From contig NZ_CANPVT010000027.1 in the NCBI RefSeq assembly GCF_947581735.1, forward strand, positions 62,001-126,000: DNA of 64,000 nt, written 5' to 3'. Each line of letters opens with the position of its first letter. Position 1 is the stretch's first letter. Position numbers and translations under genes: made by a program. The DNA comes from Candidatus Palauibacter soopunensis. GTDB taxonomy: Bacteria; Gemmatimonadota; Gemmatimonadetes; Palauibacterales; Palauibacteraceae. Under the pieces are notes generated by a model that was not told the origin of the DNA, searched no databases, and saw only the letters and a program-made list of their open reading frames with translations. Below are positions 25,786 through 35,103 of this stretch, piece by piece.

Positions 25786-28434
25786 TCAAATCGGGAGCCA
25801 GTAGGCGATCTTGAGCAGGAAGACGTGTTGCCCTCGCGCGCGCAGGCTGTCGACGAGACGGCCGGGGTCCACGAGTTCGCCCGAGGTCCGCATGTCGGAG
25901 CGGTCCTGCTGCCAGACGAGGAAGAGCGTGCTGCCCGGCTGCCATTCCCAGCGCAGGACGACGTTGCTGCGCAGCGAGAGGATGTTGAAGTCTCCGTCGG
26001 GGAGCGTAAACGAGCGGCCGCCCTCGGTCACGTCCCACGACCCGTCCTGCTGGCGATCGATCCTCGATCCCTCTTCGCCGTACAGGAGCAGGTGCCGCTG
26101 GCCGGGTTCGAGGAGTTCGCCCAGCCCGTGGCGGCGTCCGCTCGCCGCGAACGGCTCGAAATAGGCCTCGAGCGTGAGGTCCGGGCCGAAGGCGTAGGCG
26201 CCGCGGAGGCGGAGGGAGAGGGTGCTGCGGTCGATGGCGGAGAAGATGTAGCGCCGGTCGAAGGTGGCCCGCCGGCCGCCGGCCAGCGTCGTGAGGTACT
26301 GGCGCGACTCCGTTTCGCGCCGGTAGCCGGGTTCGACCTCGAGTTGCAGCGCGGACCCCGGGCGGAGCGTGAGCGAGCCGCCCATGTCGTACGCCCACCC
26401 GCCGATCTCGTCCCGCCCGTAGGACCCCCTGAGCCGGAAGCCGGTCCGGAAGGAGCGGTCGGTGGCGACCGCAAGGCCGGCCTGCCAGCGCGCGAGCGTC
26501 TCCATGAGGGGGCCGCCGCGCGTGAGGTGGTCGCTGAGCGCGCGCGGGTGGTATCCGCCCTCGAGCGTCGTGCGCAGGTAGTTGTGCCAGGTCGCGGTGG
26601 CCCGGGCCCCGAGCGTCGTCTCGGTGCGCACGCCATCGAAGTTCCATGAACTCGCCGAGGTGAGGCCGACCTGCCAGGCGCGGGCGAACGCGGTCGGGAT
26701 CGTCTCGCGGATCGCGATGTCGGCTTCGGCCGTGAGCCGGTCCGCGTTGAACATCTGTCCCACGTCGTTGATCTCGAAGCCGGGCGAGGTGGCTTCGCCC
26801 CGCACGCGCCACAGCCAGCGCCGGCCGCCCACTTTCTGCATCCCGAGGGCCGCCGCATACCCGGAGAGCGCGGAGCGCGACGGGTCCAGCCGGGCGGTCT
26901 CGCGGTCGGGACGCTGGAAGAAGCGCGCGCTCGAGCGCTGCACCCGCAGGATCGCCTCGGAGTTGCCGCTGAGGTGCGAGAACCCCGCGTGCCCCGTGAG
27001 TTCGTACTCGCCCCCGCCGAAGCGCAGGTTCCAGTCCGTGCCTCCTGCGTAGGCGCGCCACGGGAGGAGCGCGGCGAGTTCGGGACGGCCCTCGCGGCTG
27101 AGCGTGGTCCCCGTGAAGCCGAGCGTGGAACCCTCCTCCCCGAACTCCTGCTCCAGTCTCGCGACCGCGAAGGCGCTCAGAGGGGCGACCGGGACGGCGC
27201 TCTCCACCGGGGCCGTCCCGGTCCCTCCGTGCGTGAAGTCGAACGCCCGGGCATCCTCGCGACCCGTGACGGCGAAGAGCGCGCCCACGGAGGTCCCGCC
27301 CGGGAGCCGGCCCGTGACCTTCCCCGCCCCGAGAATCGTGGTCTGATCGGGCGCGACGACGCTGTCGGCCTCCGCCCGTCCCGCGGGGGGAGCCCCGATG
27401 CGGCGCGAGTAGAAGTAGCGCGGACCCAGGCCCTCCATGAGCTGGCGACCCTCCGTGAAGAAGGGGCGGCGCTCCTCGAAGACTTCCTCGAACGCGGTCA
27501 GGTTCACGACCGCGGGGTCCGCTTCGACCTGGCCGAAGTCCGGGTTCACGGCGGCGTCGAGCGTCAGGCTCGAACCGAGGCCGACCTTGAAGTCCGCCCC
27601 CACGCGGGACTCGCTCCGCGTCACGACACCCGCCATCGGGCCGCCCGTGGGCGTTCGAAGATCGCCTGCCACGTAGGGGAGAAACTCGATCCCCCGGCTT
27701 CCCCGCACGCCCTCGAGTCCGGTGAGATCGCCGAGGCGCGAGGCCCATCCCGGCTCGCTCCGCACCACGAGTTCCCACAAGAGGTTCTCCTGGATGTCGG
27801 GCATGTAGCGGTTGATGTTCACGCCCCACGCCGACTCTTCGCCGTTGAAGCGCAGTTGCGAGAACGGCATCCGCATCTCGGCCGTCCAGCCGAGCGAGTC
27901 GCGCTGCACGCGCGCCGACCACACGGGATCCCACGTGTAGTCGCGGTTCGTCACGTTGTCCTCGGGGTGGTACCAGTCCGTGCGGCTGCCCGCCGCGTTC
28001 ACCCCGAAGGAGACGGCCGTGCGCCGGTTCAGGTATGGGTCGAGCGAGACCAGCAGGCGCTCCGACCCGGTGTTCTGATCGCGGCGGGTCCGGTAGGCCT
28101 GGATGCCGTCGGGATCGTCCGTGTACATGCGCCCGGCGATCCACAGCGCGTCGTCGTCGAACGCGAACGCGACTTCGGTCCGCCGCGTGGCCGGCTCGCC
28201 CTCGTCCGGCTCGCGCTGCCAGAACGTCGTCGCGAACTCCGCCCGCGCCCAGACCGCGTCGTCCAGGCGGCCATCCAGCTGGAGCGTTCCATCCGTGTCG
28301 CGCGTGGCCCTGAGCTGCTGCCGGTCCGCCGGACCCAGGCCCTGGGCGCGGACGTCTCGATCGGAAAGCGCGAGCCCCGCGACGAGGCCGGCCGCGAGTG
28401 CAACGGTTCGCAGCGACAGCGGGAGGTCGGTCAT
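25786..28434 (-). CDS. DUF5916 outer-membrane-type protein (copy 1)
   Basis: An 882-residue exported protein: a leader of about 29 residues ending VRAQG, then a CBM9-like beta-sandwich (GTLQLDGRLDDAVWARAEF, TEVAFAFDDDALWIAGRMY) to about residue 230, then the DUF5916 barrel-like part (LDAAVNPDFGQVEADPAVVN, FEERRPFFTEGRQLMEGLGP), ending SDMRTSGELVDPGRLVD...YWLPI. This family often lies beside TonB receptors and peptidases and is presumed to sit in the outer membrane. It is a paralogue of the next upstream gene (28457-31078), from which it is separated by 22 bases; the two are probably one operon. The substrate is unknown. Confidence 0.85.
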   Translation of the reverse strand: MTDLPLSLRTVALAAGLVAGLALSDRDVRAQGLGPADRQQLRATRDTDGTLQLDGRLDDAVWARAEFATTFWQREPDEGEPATRRTEVAFAFDDDALWIAGRMYTDDPDGIQAYRTRRDQNTGSERLLVSLDPYLNRRTAVSFGVNAAGSRTDWYHPEDNVTNRDYTWDPVWSARVQRDSLGWTAEMRMPFSQLRFNGEESAWGVNINRYMPDIQENLLWELVVRSEPGWASRLGDLTGLEGVRGSRGIEFLPYVAGDLRTPTGGPMAGVVTRSESRVGADFKVGLGSSLTLDAAVNPDFGQVEADPAVVNLTAFEEVFEERRPFFTEGRQLMEGLGPRYFYSRRIGAPPAGRAEADSVVAPDQTTILGAGKVTGRLPGGTSVGALFAVTGREDARAFDFTHGGTGTAPVESAVPVAPLSAFAVARLEQEFGEEGSTLGFTGTTLSREGRPELAALLPWRAYAGGTDWNLRFGGGEYELTGHAGFSHLSGNSEAILRVQRSSARFFQRPDRETARLDPSRSALSGYAAALGMQKVGGRRWLWRVRGEATSPGFEINDVGQMFNADRLTAEADIAIRETIPTAFARAWQVGLTSASSWNFDGVRTETTLGARATATWHNYLRTTLEGGYHPRALSDHLTRGGPLMETLARWQAGLAVATDRSFRTGFRLRGSYGRDEIGGWAYDMGGSLTLRPGSALQLEVEPGYRRETESRQYLTTLAGGRRATFDRRYIFSAIDRSTLSLRLRGAYAFGPDLTLEAYFEPFAASGRRHGLGELLEPGQRHLLLYGEEGSRIDRQQDGSWDVTEGGRSFTLPDGDFNILSLRSNVVLRWEWQPGSTLFLVWQQDRSDMRTSGELVDPGRLVDSLRARGQHVFLLKIAYWLPI

Positions 28435-28456
28435 CGGCCGGGCAGGCGTGCGAAAG

Positions 28457-31078
28457 TCACAGGTGCAGCCAGTAGGCGACCTTGACCAGGAAGACGTGCT
28501 CTCCGGGCGCGCCGAAGCTGTCGAGAACGCGACCCGGGTCGATGAGTTCCCCGGAGGTCCGCATGTCGGAGCGGTCCTGCTGCCACACCAGGAACAGCGT
28601 GCTCCCATCGCCCCATTCCCAGCGGAGGACGACGTTGCTGCGGAACGAAAGGACGTTGAAGTCGGCATTCGGGAGGGAAAACGCCCTGCCTCCCTCGGTG
28701 ACTTCGTAGGAGCCGTCGGTCGCGCGCCGGAGGCTTGAACCCATCTCCCCGTAACGCAGGAGATCCTTCCCGCGCGGCCGCAGAAGCTCCCCCAGACCCT
28801 GGTAGCGGCCGATGGCGGCGAAGGGTTCGAGATACGCTTCGAGCGTGAAGTCGGGCGTGAACGCGTAGCTCCCCCGGATCTGCATCGCGAGCGTGCTGCG
28901 GTCGATGGACCCGAACACGTAGCGGTGGCCGAAGGTGGCCGCGCGCCCGTCCGCGAGCGTCGTCACGTACTGCTGTGACTCCACTTCGCGTTCATAGCTG
29001 GGGTCGAGTCGAAGCTCGAGGCGCGTCGAGGGGCGCAGCGTGATGGAGCCGCCGAGCCGGTAGACCCAGCCATCGAGATCGTCGCGCCCGTACCCGCCTT
29101 CGAGGCTGAGCCCCGTCCGCGCGGAGCGGTCGTTCGCCAGCGAGGCGCTCGCTCCCCACGCCGCCGCCGTCTCCATCAACGGACCGCCCCGCGTCAGGTC
29201 GACGCTGAGGGCGGTGGGCGCGTACTCGAGCTCGAGTCCCGTCTCGAGGCCGCTGGGCCATTTCACTTCGGCCCCGGCGCCGAGCAGCGTCTCCGTTCGC
29301 ACGCCCTCGAAGTTCCAGGCATTCCCGGCCGTGACCCCGACCTGCCACGACTCGGCGAAGTCGCTCGGCGTCGTCTCCCGTATCGCGACCTCCGCCTCCG
29401 TCGACACGCGGTCGGCGCTGAACATCTGTCCCACCTCGTTGATCTCGAACCCCGGCGAGATCACGTCTCCCGAAAGGCCCCACAGCCAGCGTCCCGCGAC
29501 CTTCTCCACTCCGGCCCCGGCCGTGTAGCCGGAGAGCGAGGTGCGCGCCGGGTCGAGCCGCGCGGTCGTCACGTCGGGACGCTGGAACCAGCGGGCGCTG
29601 GACATCTGCGCTTCGAGGATCGCCAGTGAGTCCCCTCCGATGTGGGAAAACCCGATGTGCCCTCCCGTTTCGAACTCGCCCTCGCCCCACTCGTACCGCC
29701 AGTCCGCCCCCCCGGCGAAGGCGCGCGCCGTAAGCAGTTCGGACAGACGCTCATCGTGTTCGTCCACGTGCGCGGTTCCCGTCAGACCCACCCGCCACTC
29801 GCCGAACTGCTGCTCGATGCGGGCCACGCCGAACCCCGATCTGGGTTCGATCGCGACATCCTGTTCCGTGTGGGTCTCGGGATCGTGAAAGTGCCCCTCC
29901 TCCCGATCGTTGACGGCGAAGAGCGCCCCCACCCAGGCCCCGCCGGGCAGCCGGCCCGTGACTTTGGCGGCGCCGAGGATCGTTGTCTGGTCGTGTGCGA
30001 CCTCGGTGTCCGTTTCGAAACGGCCGCGAGGGGGCGCCCCCAGACGGCGCGAGTAGTAGTACCGGGGACCGAGCCCTTCCATGAGCCGCCGTCCTTCGGT
30101 GAAGAACGGCCGTCGTTCCTCGAACACCTCCTCGAACGCGGTCAGGTTCACGACGGCGGGGTCCGCCTCGACCTGGCCGAAGTCCGGGTTCACGGCCACA
30201 TCCAGCGTCAGGTTGGACGTCAGTCCGATCTTGAGGTCCGCGCCCGCGAAACCATCGTAGGGGCTCCCGCTCTCGTCCTCGTGGGGCTCCGTGTCCCGGT
30301 GGCCGTCGACCGCCAGGTACGGGATCAGTTCGGTATGCCGGACGCCGAAGGCCCGCTCCACGCCCGTCAGATCGCCGAAGCGCGAGGACCACCCGGGCTC
30401 GGCCTTCTGCAGGAGTTCCCACAGGGCCCACTCCTGGATGTCGGGCATGTAGCGCGCGACGTTGACGCCCCACGCGGGTTCGTCGCCGTCGAAGCGGAGC
30501 TGGGACAGGGGGATCCTGAGTTCGGCGTTCCAGCCCTCCGCGTGCCGCTGCACGCGCGCGCCCCACACCGGCTCCCAGCTGTAGTCCCGATCCTCGATGT
30601 CGTCTTCGTAGTGGAACCAGTCGCGCCGTCCGCCCGCCGCGTTCACGCCGAACGAGAAGGCGGTGCGGTGATTGTAGTCGGAATCGATCGAGACGATCAG
30701 CTGCTCGGAGTTGAAGTCCTGATCGCGCCGCGTCAGGTACGCCCGGATGCCGTCCGGGTCCTCGGTGTACATGCGCGCGCCGACCCACAGCGCCTCGTCG
30801 TCGAACACGAACGCGACCTCGGTCCGCCGGGTGGACGGCATCCCCTCGTCCGGCTCGCGCTGCCAGAAGGTCGTCGCGAACTCCGCCTGCGCCCACGCGG
30901 CATCGTCGAGCCGGCCATCGAGGTCGAGGCTGCCGGTCTCATCGAAGGTCGCCCGAAGCTGCTGGCGCACCTCGGGCCCCAGACCCTGCGCGCCGACAGC
31001 CCCGGCCGCGGGGAACAGGAGGAGGATGGCGGCGACGACGGCGGGCAAGACGCGACGTGCGACACCGGGCTCCGTCAT
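28457..31078 (-). CDS. DUF5916 outer-membrane-type protein (copy 2)
   Basis: An 873-residue paralogue of the downstream gene with the same order: signal peptide (AVVAAILLLFPAAGAVGAQG), CBM9-like domain (SLDLDGRLDDAAWAQAEF), then the DUF5916 region with LDVAVNPDFGQVEADPAVVN, FEERRPFFTEGRRLMEGLGP and DQTTILGAAKVTGRLPGG, ending YWLHL. Those blocks are nearly identical between the copies, while the barrel strands differ more. The ATG at 31078 gives a standard leader; a longer frame to 31156 adds residues with no leader character. Tandem duplication is evident. The acetamidase gene ends 67 bases upstream. Confidence 0.85.
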   Translation of the reverse strand: MTEPGVARRVLPAVVAAILLLFPAAGAVGAQGLGPEVRQQLRATFDETGSLDLDGRLDDAAWAQAEFATTFWQREPDEGMPSTRRTEVAFVFDDEALWVGARMYTEDPDGIRAYLTRRDQDFNSEQLIVSIDSDYNHRTAFSFGVNAAGGRRDWFHYEDDIEDRDYSWEPVWGARVQRHAEGWNAELRIPLSQLRFDGDEPAWGVNVARYMPDIQEWALWELLQKAEPGWSSRFGDLTGVERAFGVRHTELIPYLAVDGHRDTEPHEDESGSPYDGFAGADLKIGLTSNLTLDVAVNPDFGQVEADPAVVNLTAFEEVFEERRPFFTEGRRLMEGLGPRYYYSRRLGAPPRGRFETDTEVAHDQTTILGAAKVTGRLPGGAWVGALFAVNDREEGHFHDPETHTEQDVAIEPRSGFGVARIEQQFGEWRVGLTGTAHVDEHDERLSELLTARAFAGGADWRYEWGEGEFETGGHIGFSHIGGDSLAILEAQMSSARWFQRPDVTTARLDPARTSLSGYTAGAGVEKVAGRWLWGLSGDVISPGFEINEVGQMFSADRVSTEAEVAIRETTPSDFAESWQVGVTAGNAWNFEGVRTETLLGAGAEVKWPSGLETGLELEYAPTALSVDLTRGGPLMETAAAWGASASLANDRSARTGLSLEGGYGRDDLDGWVYRLGGSITLRPSTRLELRLDPSYEREVESQQYVTTLADGRAATFGHRYVFGSIDRSTLAMQIRGSYAFTPDFTLEAYLEPFAAIGRYQGLGELLRPRGKDLLRYGEMGSSLRRATDGSYEVTEGGRAFSLPNADFNVLSFRSNVVLRWEWGDGSTLFLVWQQDRSDMRTSGELIDPGRVLDSFGAPGEHVFLVKVAYWLHL

Positions 31079-31145
31079 CCTTCGGTGCAGCCTCTCGCTG
31101 GAGTGAACGCTCGGATCCTGCGCGAACGGATTCCCGCGCGAACCG

Positions 31146-32303
31146 TCAGCGCTCAAGGAAGATGTCCTTCGGGATGAAGCCCGTCACGACCTGGGTCAGA
31201 TCGACGACTTCGCTCACGCGGAAATCGACGGCGATGCTGGCCAGGGAGAGGGCCTTGTCGGGCGTCAGTCCCTTCTCCTCGACGAGGAACTCCACCACGA
31301 GGCGGGTCGCCTCGCGCGCGGCGCGGTCTAGATCCACATCGATACCCATGATCAGGTAGTGGGCCGGCGTCTCGGCGCGGGGGGCGGGGATCGTCACTCC
31401 CTTGTGAAGGACGAACCGGAACACGCCGGTGAGCGACTGCTCGATCGCGGTGCCGCTCACCTCGCCGTCGCCCTGCGCGCCGTGCGGATCCCCCGCGTAG
31501 AAGAGCGCGCCCGGGTGGAAGACGGGGAGGTACACGGTGGTTCCAGCGGTGAGGTCCTTCACGTCGAGGTTGCCGCCGAAGGCGCCCGGCGGGCGCGACC
31601 CCTGGACGCCGGGCACCGTCACGCCCGGCTCGCCGACGACCGGATCGGGGGCGACGGCGAGGATCCCCATGAACGGCGCCAGCGGCACCTGAATGTCGGG
31701 GGAGAAGAAGGCGACTTCCCGCCCGTCCGCGTCACCGGTCCGGATCAGGTGCCGGCCGGCCGGTATGTCGAGTGGTGCGTCCTCCTCGCGGGCGCCGGGA
31801 TAGCTCGGGGAGAAGACCCCGCCGCGGCCGCTCGTGGAGTTCACGCCCCACGGCACCCGCGTCTCGATGTCGAGGATCCGGATCTCGAGCATGTCGCCCG
31901 GCTCCGCGCCCTCGATGTGAATCGGGCCGGTGATGACGTGCCCGCTGCGCCCCTCGCGGGGGCGGCCGTCGCGCGAGGCCCAGAAGTCGACGACGTCGTC
32001 GAGGATCTCCTCCCGCGGCACTCCGAGCCCGGTCAGGAACTCGACCGGATGCTCGTCCTGTGTGGCCCCCACATGGGTCAACGTCTCGATCCGCACGGTT
32101 TCGCCGGAGGCGATCCGCAGCACCGGCTCCCTGTCGATCGGGAACCAGCCCCAGTTGAGCGTCTCGGGCCTGGAGGGGAGGAAGTGGTCCGCTTCGATTT
32201 CCCCGGTTTGGGCGACAACCGTCTCTTCGCTCGCGGACGGCGCGCACCCCACCGCGAGCGCGCATCCCAGTGCCACCAGGCCCGGCCTCATTTGACGCGA
32301 CAT
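31146..32303 (-). CDS. Acetamidase/formamidase family lipoprotein
   Basis: A 385-residue FmdA/AmdA-fold enzyme that would hydrolyse short-chain amides to acid and ammonia. The fold is shown by GHVITGPIHIEGAEPGDMLE, RIPWG-like VPWGVNSTSGRGG, FMGILAVAPDPV, FGGNLDVKDLTAGTTVYLPV and FYAGDPHGAQGDGEVSGTAI. The leader carries a lipobox (AVGC, Cys20), so the enzyme is probably anchored outside the cytoplasm, unusual for the family. The ATG at 32303 has GGGAGAG upstream. It pairs logically with the leader-bearing nitrile hydratase at 6.1-7.9 kb (nitrile to amide to acid), although 23 kb apart. It is divergent from the NHL-repeat gene; the 90-base gap holds the promoters. Confidence 0.88.
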   Translation of the reverse strand: MSRQMRPGLVALGCALAVGCAPSASEETVVAQTGEIEADHFLPSRPETLNWGWFPIDREPVLRIASGETVRIETLTHVGATQDEHPVEFLTGLGVPREEILDDVVDFWASRDGRPREGRSGHVITGPIHIEGAEPGDMLEIRILDIETRVPWGVNSTSGRGGVFSPSYPGAREEDAPLDIPAGRHLIRTGDADGREVAFFSPDIQVPLAPFMGILAVAPDPVVGEPGVTVPGVQGSRPPGAFGGNLDVKDLTAGTTVYLPVFHPGALFYAGDPHGAQGDGEVSGTAIEQSLTGVFRFVLHKGVTIPAPRAETPAHYLIMGIDVDLDRAAREATRLVVEFLVEEKGLTPDKALSLASIAVDFRVSEVVDLTQVVTGFIPKDIFLER

Positions 32304-32393
32304 GGAACGCTCTCCCACGCTGAGTGTGAGCGCTTACAGTGGATCTTCCCGTTCCGGGAGGCAACGATCCCGGACCTGACACGGACGGCGACC

Positions 32394-33506
32394 ATGAAAG
32401 ACGGCATCCGGCGCCTGATCTTCCTCCTTGCGGTCCTCCTTTCGGCGTGCGCGAACCCGGACACGGGCGGGCGCGCCGAGGGCGGCGTGCCGGCGTTCGA
32501 GGTGGACCCCGGCTGGCCGCAAGAGATGCCGAACCTCTGGATCATGGGATCCATCACGGGCGTGTTCGTCGACGCGCGCGATCACGTCTGGGTGACGCAC
32601 ATCCCGGAGTCGCTGACGCCGGAGGAGACGTCCGCCGTGCAGGATCCGCCGATCGGCACCTGCTGCGTCCCGGCCCCGGTCGTGACCGAGTTCGACCCCG
32701 CGGGGAACGTGGTCCAGGGGTGGGGCGACCCGGCCACGCAGGACGTCTCGGAGTTTCCGCGCAACGCGCACGGCATCTTCGTCGACCACAACGACTACGT
32801 GTGGGTGGGCACCTACCGGCACCACCGCGTGATGAAGTTCACGCGCTCCGGCGACCTCGTGATGACGATCGGCCGCTACGACGAGAACGGGGGAAGCGAT
32901 GACCCGGAGCTTCTCGGCGGCCCCGCCGGCGTCTGGGTGGACCCGGAGGACAACGAGGTCTTCGTCGCCGACGGCTACCAGAACCGCCGTGTCGTCGTGT
33001 TCGACGGCGAGACCGGCGCCTACCTGCGCCACTGGGGCGCCTATGGAGAGCCGCCGGACGACGCCTACGAGTACGACTATGCGGGACGGACGCCGGACTC
33101 GGAGCAGCCGCGCCAGTTCTCCACCGTGCACGGCCTCATCGGATCGAACGACGGCCTCATCTACGTCGCGGACCGCCGCGGAAACCGGATCCAGGTGTTC
33201 GATCAGGCCGGCGCGTTCCAGGCCGAGAAGATCGTGGCCCCGGCCACGCGCGCCTCGGGCTCGGCCTTCGTCGTCGCCTTCTCGCCGGACGCGGAGCAAC
33301 GCTGGCTCTACCTCGCCGACGGCACGAACCACAAGGTGTGGATCCTGCGCCGCGCCGACCTCGAGATCGTGGGAGAATTCGGCCGCGGCGGGCGCCAACT
33401 GGGCCAGTTCCTGCGCCCGCACGGGATGAGCGTCGACTCCCGCGGCAACATCTACGTCGGCGAAGCCTCCACCGGCCGCCGGATGCAGCGCTTCATGCCC
33501 CGTTGA
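32394..33506 (+). CDS. NHL-repeat beta-propeller lipoprotein
   Basis: A 370-residue lipoprotein (lipobox LSAC, Cys19) with six NHL-like blades: GVFVDARDHVWVTH, GIFVDHNDYVWVGTYRHHRV, GVWVDPEDNEVFVADGYQN, IGSNDGLIYVADRRGNRIQV, LYLADGTNHKVWIL and GMSVDSRGNIYVGEASTGRR. An extra short insertion with a CC pair (IGTCCVPAPVVTEF) lies in the first blade. Proteins of this kind include peptidyl-alpha-hydroxyglycine lyase-like enzymes and ligand-binding propellers; nothing visible decides between them. The start at ATG 32394 gives a compact lipoprotein leader; a longer open frame extends upstream through the acetamidase region but is antisense and not coding. Confidence 0.85.
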   Translation: MKDGIRRLIFLLAVLLSACANPDTGGRAEGGVPAFEVDPGWPQEMPNLWIMGSITGVFVDARDHVWVTHIPESLTPEETSAVQDPPIGTCCVPAPVVTEFDPAGNVVQGWGDPATQDVSEFPRNAHGIFVDHNDYVWVGTYRHHRVMKFTRSGDLVMTIGRYDENGGSDDPELLGGPAGVWVDPEDNEVFVADGYQNRRVVVFDGETGAYLRHWGAYGEPPDDAYEYDYAGRTPDSEQPRQFSTVHGLIGSNDGLIYVADRRGNRIQVFDQAGAFQAEKIVAPATRASGSAFVVAFSPDAEQRWLYLADGTNHKVWILRRADLEIVGEFGRGGRQLGQFLRPHGMSVDSRGNIYVGEASTGRRMQRFMPR

Positions 33507-33556
33507 TAAGCGACGAGATTGCGACACGCCGGTTCCGGAGGCTCAGGCACGACCAT

Positions 33557-33919
33557 GTGAGCAGCGAACCCGGCGCGTGGTGGATTCACCGGGTGGCACC
33601 GTTCCACGCGCCGGGAGGCCCGGTCAACCTCTTTCGTCGCCTCCGGACAGTCGTCGCCGCCATGCCGCGTACCCGCCTCGTCACGGCGACGGACGATTAC
33701 CTGCACGCCGTCTGCCGAACCCGGCTCGGGTTCCGCGACGATCTGGAGTTCCGGTGGTGCCCGTCGGAGGACGTCGCCCATGTAGCGTCGACGTCTCGCA
33801 TCGGCCTGTTCGATTTTGGGGTAAACCGGCGGAGGGTGGAGCGGGTGCGCAGGAAGCTTGAAGCGATCGCCTCCGAGAGCGCTGACGACGTTCACAGCAG
33901 GAGCGTGGCGGACGCGTAG
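33557..33919 (+). CDS. DUF1499 family protein
   Basis: The product ends with the DUF1499 core: VTATDDYLHAVCRTRLGFRD, DLEFRWCPSEDVAHVAST and SRIGLFDFGVNRRRVERVRR. The function of the family is unknown. The start is uncertain. The GTG at 33557 gives 120 residues starting exactly at the conserved VSSE region; a TTG at 33503, overlapping the NHL-protein stop, would restore about 18 more residues where the family usually has a CPxSPN motif, though that motif is not seen. The gene follows the NHL-repeat gene closely and is likely co-transcribed with it. Confidence 0.7.
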   Translation: MSSEPGAWWIHRVAPFHAPGGPVNLFRRLRTVVAAMPRTRLVTATDDYLHAVCRTRLGFRDDLEFRWCPSEDVAHVASTSRIGLFDFGVNRRRVERVRRKLEAIASESADDVHSRSVADA

Positions 33920-33948
33920 GCCAGACGCCGCGTCGCGTTGGCCGCAGG

Positions 33949-35103
33949 CTAGATGAATCGAAGTCTCGTTCCCTGCGGGTATTTCTTCTTCTTCCGTGGG
34001 AGCGCGGCGCCCATGTCGAAACCGGGGAGCGCAGGTTGCTGCGCCTGCTCCTTTGACGCGGCACGTAGAACGTCGACCTCTCCCGCGACTTCCATTGGTT
34101 CTAGTGCGTAGTCGCGAAGTTGCGACTTGTGATAGTCCGTCTTGTCCGACATAACGAACCTCTCGACCTGTTCAATCGTCGACCAACGCGGTCCTCGAAA
34201 CTCATCCCGTAGGGCATCCCGCAACGGTGCGAAGTTCGGTTCATCGACACCAAGCAGAAGTTGGTCGGTCTGTCCTCCTCGGAAGATGAAGCTGCCGCCC
34301 GGATCGATGCTCCAGATCGCTGCCTTCATCTTGTCTGCAGCCAGGGCATGCCGACTCGCGTGGAAGATGCTGTACTTGTGTCGACTGCCTTCGTAGAGGT
34401 CGAAATGGATGACTTGCTCGGCTCCGGCCTCCTTCAGCTGTCGCTTGTACAGATCAAAGAAGCACTGGCGGCGATCGCGGGAATCAGCGATGTCGGCGCA
34501 CTCCTTCCAATCGGTGCAACCGTAGAGCGAAGTGAGAGGAGCCTCGAACTCAGCCGCCTCGTCGAACCTGTTGATGTACTCGTACATCACCGAGACGTAG
34601 ACTTCACTCCTCGCGTGAGCCAGGATGCGACGGAGAACAGCCATCGGCGTATCGCGAACCCCGAACGGGTCGACCATCGCGAAACACGGGGCAAGGGTCT
34701 CGTTCGCGTCGACGAGGGCGTCGAGTTCTCTCGCCACCGTTTCGTCAAATGCGCCGCAGACGATCTGCGCGTCGGACCCCGCGGGTAGGCGTTCCGCCAA
34801 GGGGATCACGAGCTGCCTGAGGTGCTCGGCGCGGTCTCGTTCCTTTTCGATGAAAATGAACTTTACCTCGGCCGTGATCTTCTGTCTTGCCGAATGGTTG
34901 AGGAACGCCTCAAGGGCGATAATCGGGGACACTTTCTCGCCTCGCTTGTACTCGCCTGGCCCTGCAAAGCCGTCTAGGAAGAGGATTCTCCCCTGGGTCT
35001 GTCCGAGGATCGGGAGCCAGGCCTTCAGGTATTCCTTCAGCACTCGATGCTTGCCCAGCGAGTGTGGGCCGAGCGGCCAGACTGTTGCCCTTGGCGCTGT
35101 CAT
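33949..35103 (-). CDS. tcmP: Three-Cys-motif partner protein TcmP
   Basis: A 384-residue protein matching TcmP: WPLGPHSLGKHRVLKEYLKA at the start, ILFLDGFAGPGEYKRGE (methyltransferase-like glycine loop), KFIFIEKERDRAEHL, CFAMVDPFGVRDTPMAVLRR and RHKYSIFHASRHALAADKMK. The family is defined by its adjacency to a three-Cys-motif protein, exactly as here, with a TGATG overlap to that gene at 35103. Its biochemical role is unknown; the fold suggests a SAM-binding enzyme. The stretch is visibly AT-richer than the rest of the window, suggesting horizontal acquisition. The C-terminus is basic (ALPRKKKKYPQGTRLRF). Confidence 0.88.
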   Translation of the reverse strand: MTAPRATVWPLGPHSLGKHRVLKEYLKAWLPILGQTQGRILFLDGFAGPGEYKRGEKVSPIIALEAFLNHSARQKITAEVKFIFIEKERDRAEHLRQLVIPLAERLPAGSDAQIVCGAFDETVARELDALVDANETLAPCFAMVDPFGVRDTPMAVLRRILAHARSEVYVSVMYEYINRFDEAAEFEAPLTSLYGCTDWKECADIADSRDRRQCFFDLYKRQLKEAGAEQVIHFDLYEGSRHKYSIFHASRHALAADKMKAAIWSIDPGGSFIFRGGQTDQLLLGVDEPNFAPLRDALRDEFRGPRWSTIEQVERFVMSDKTDYHKSQLRDYALEPMEVAGEVDVLRAASKEQAQQPALPGFDMGAALPRKKKKYPQGTRLRFI

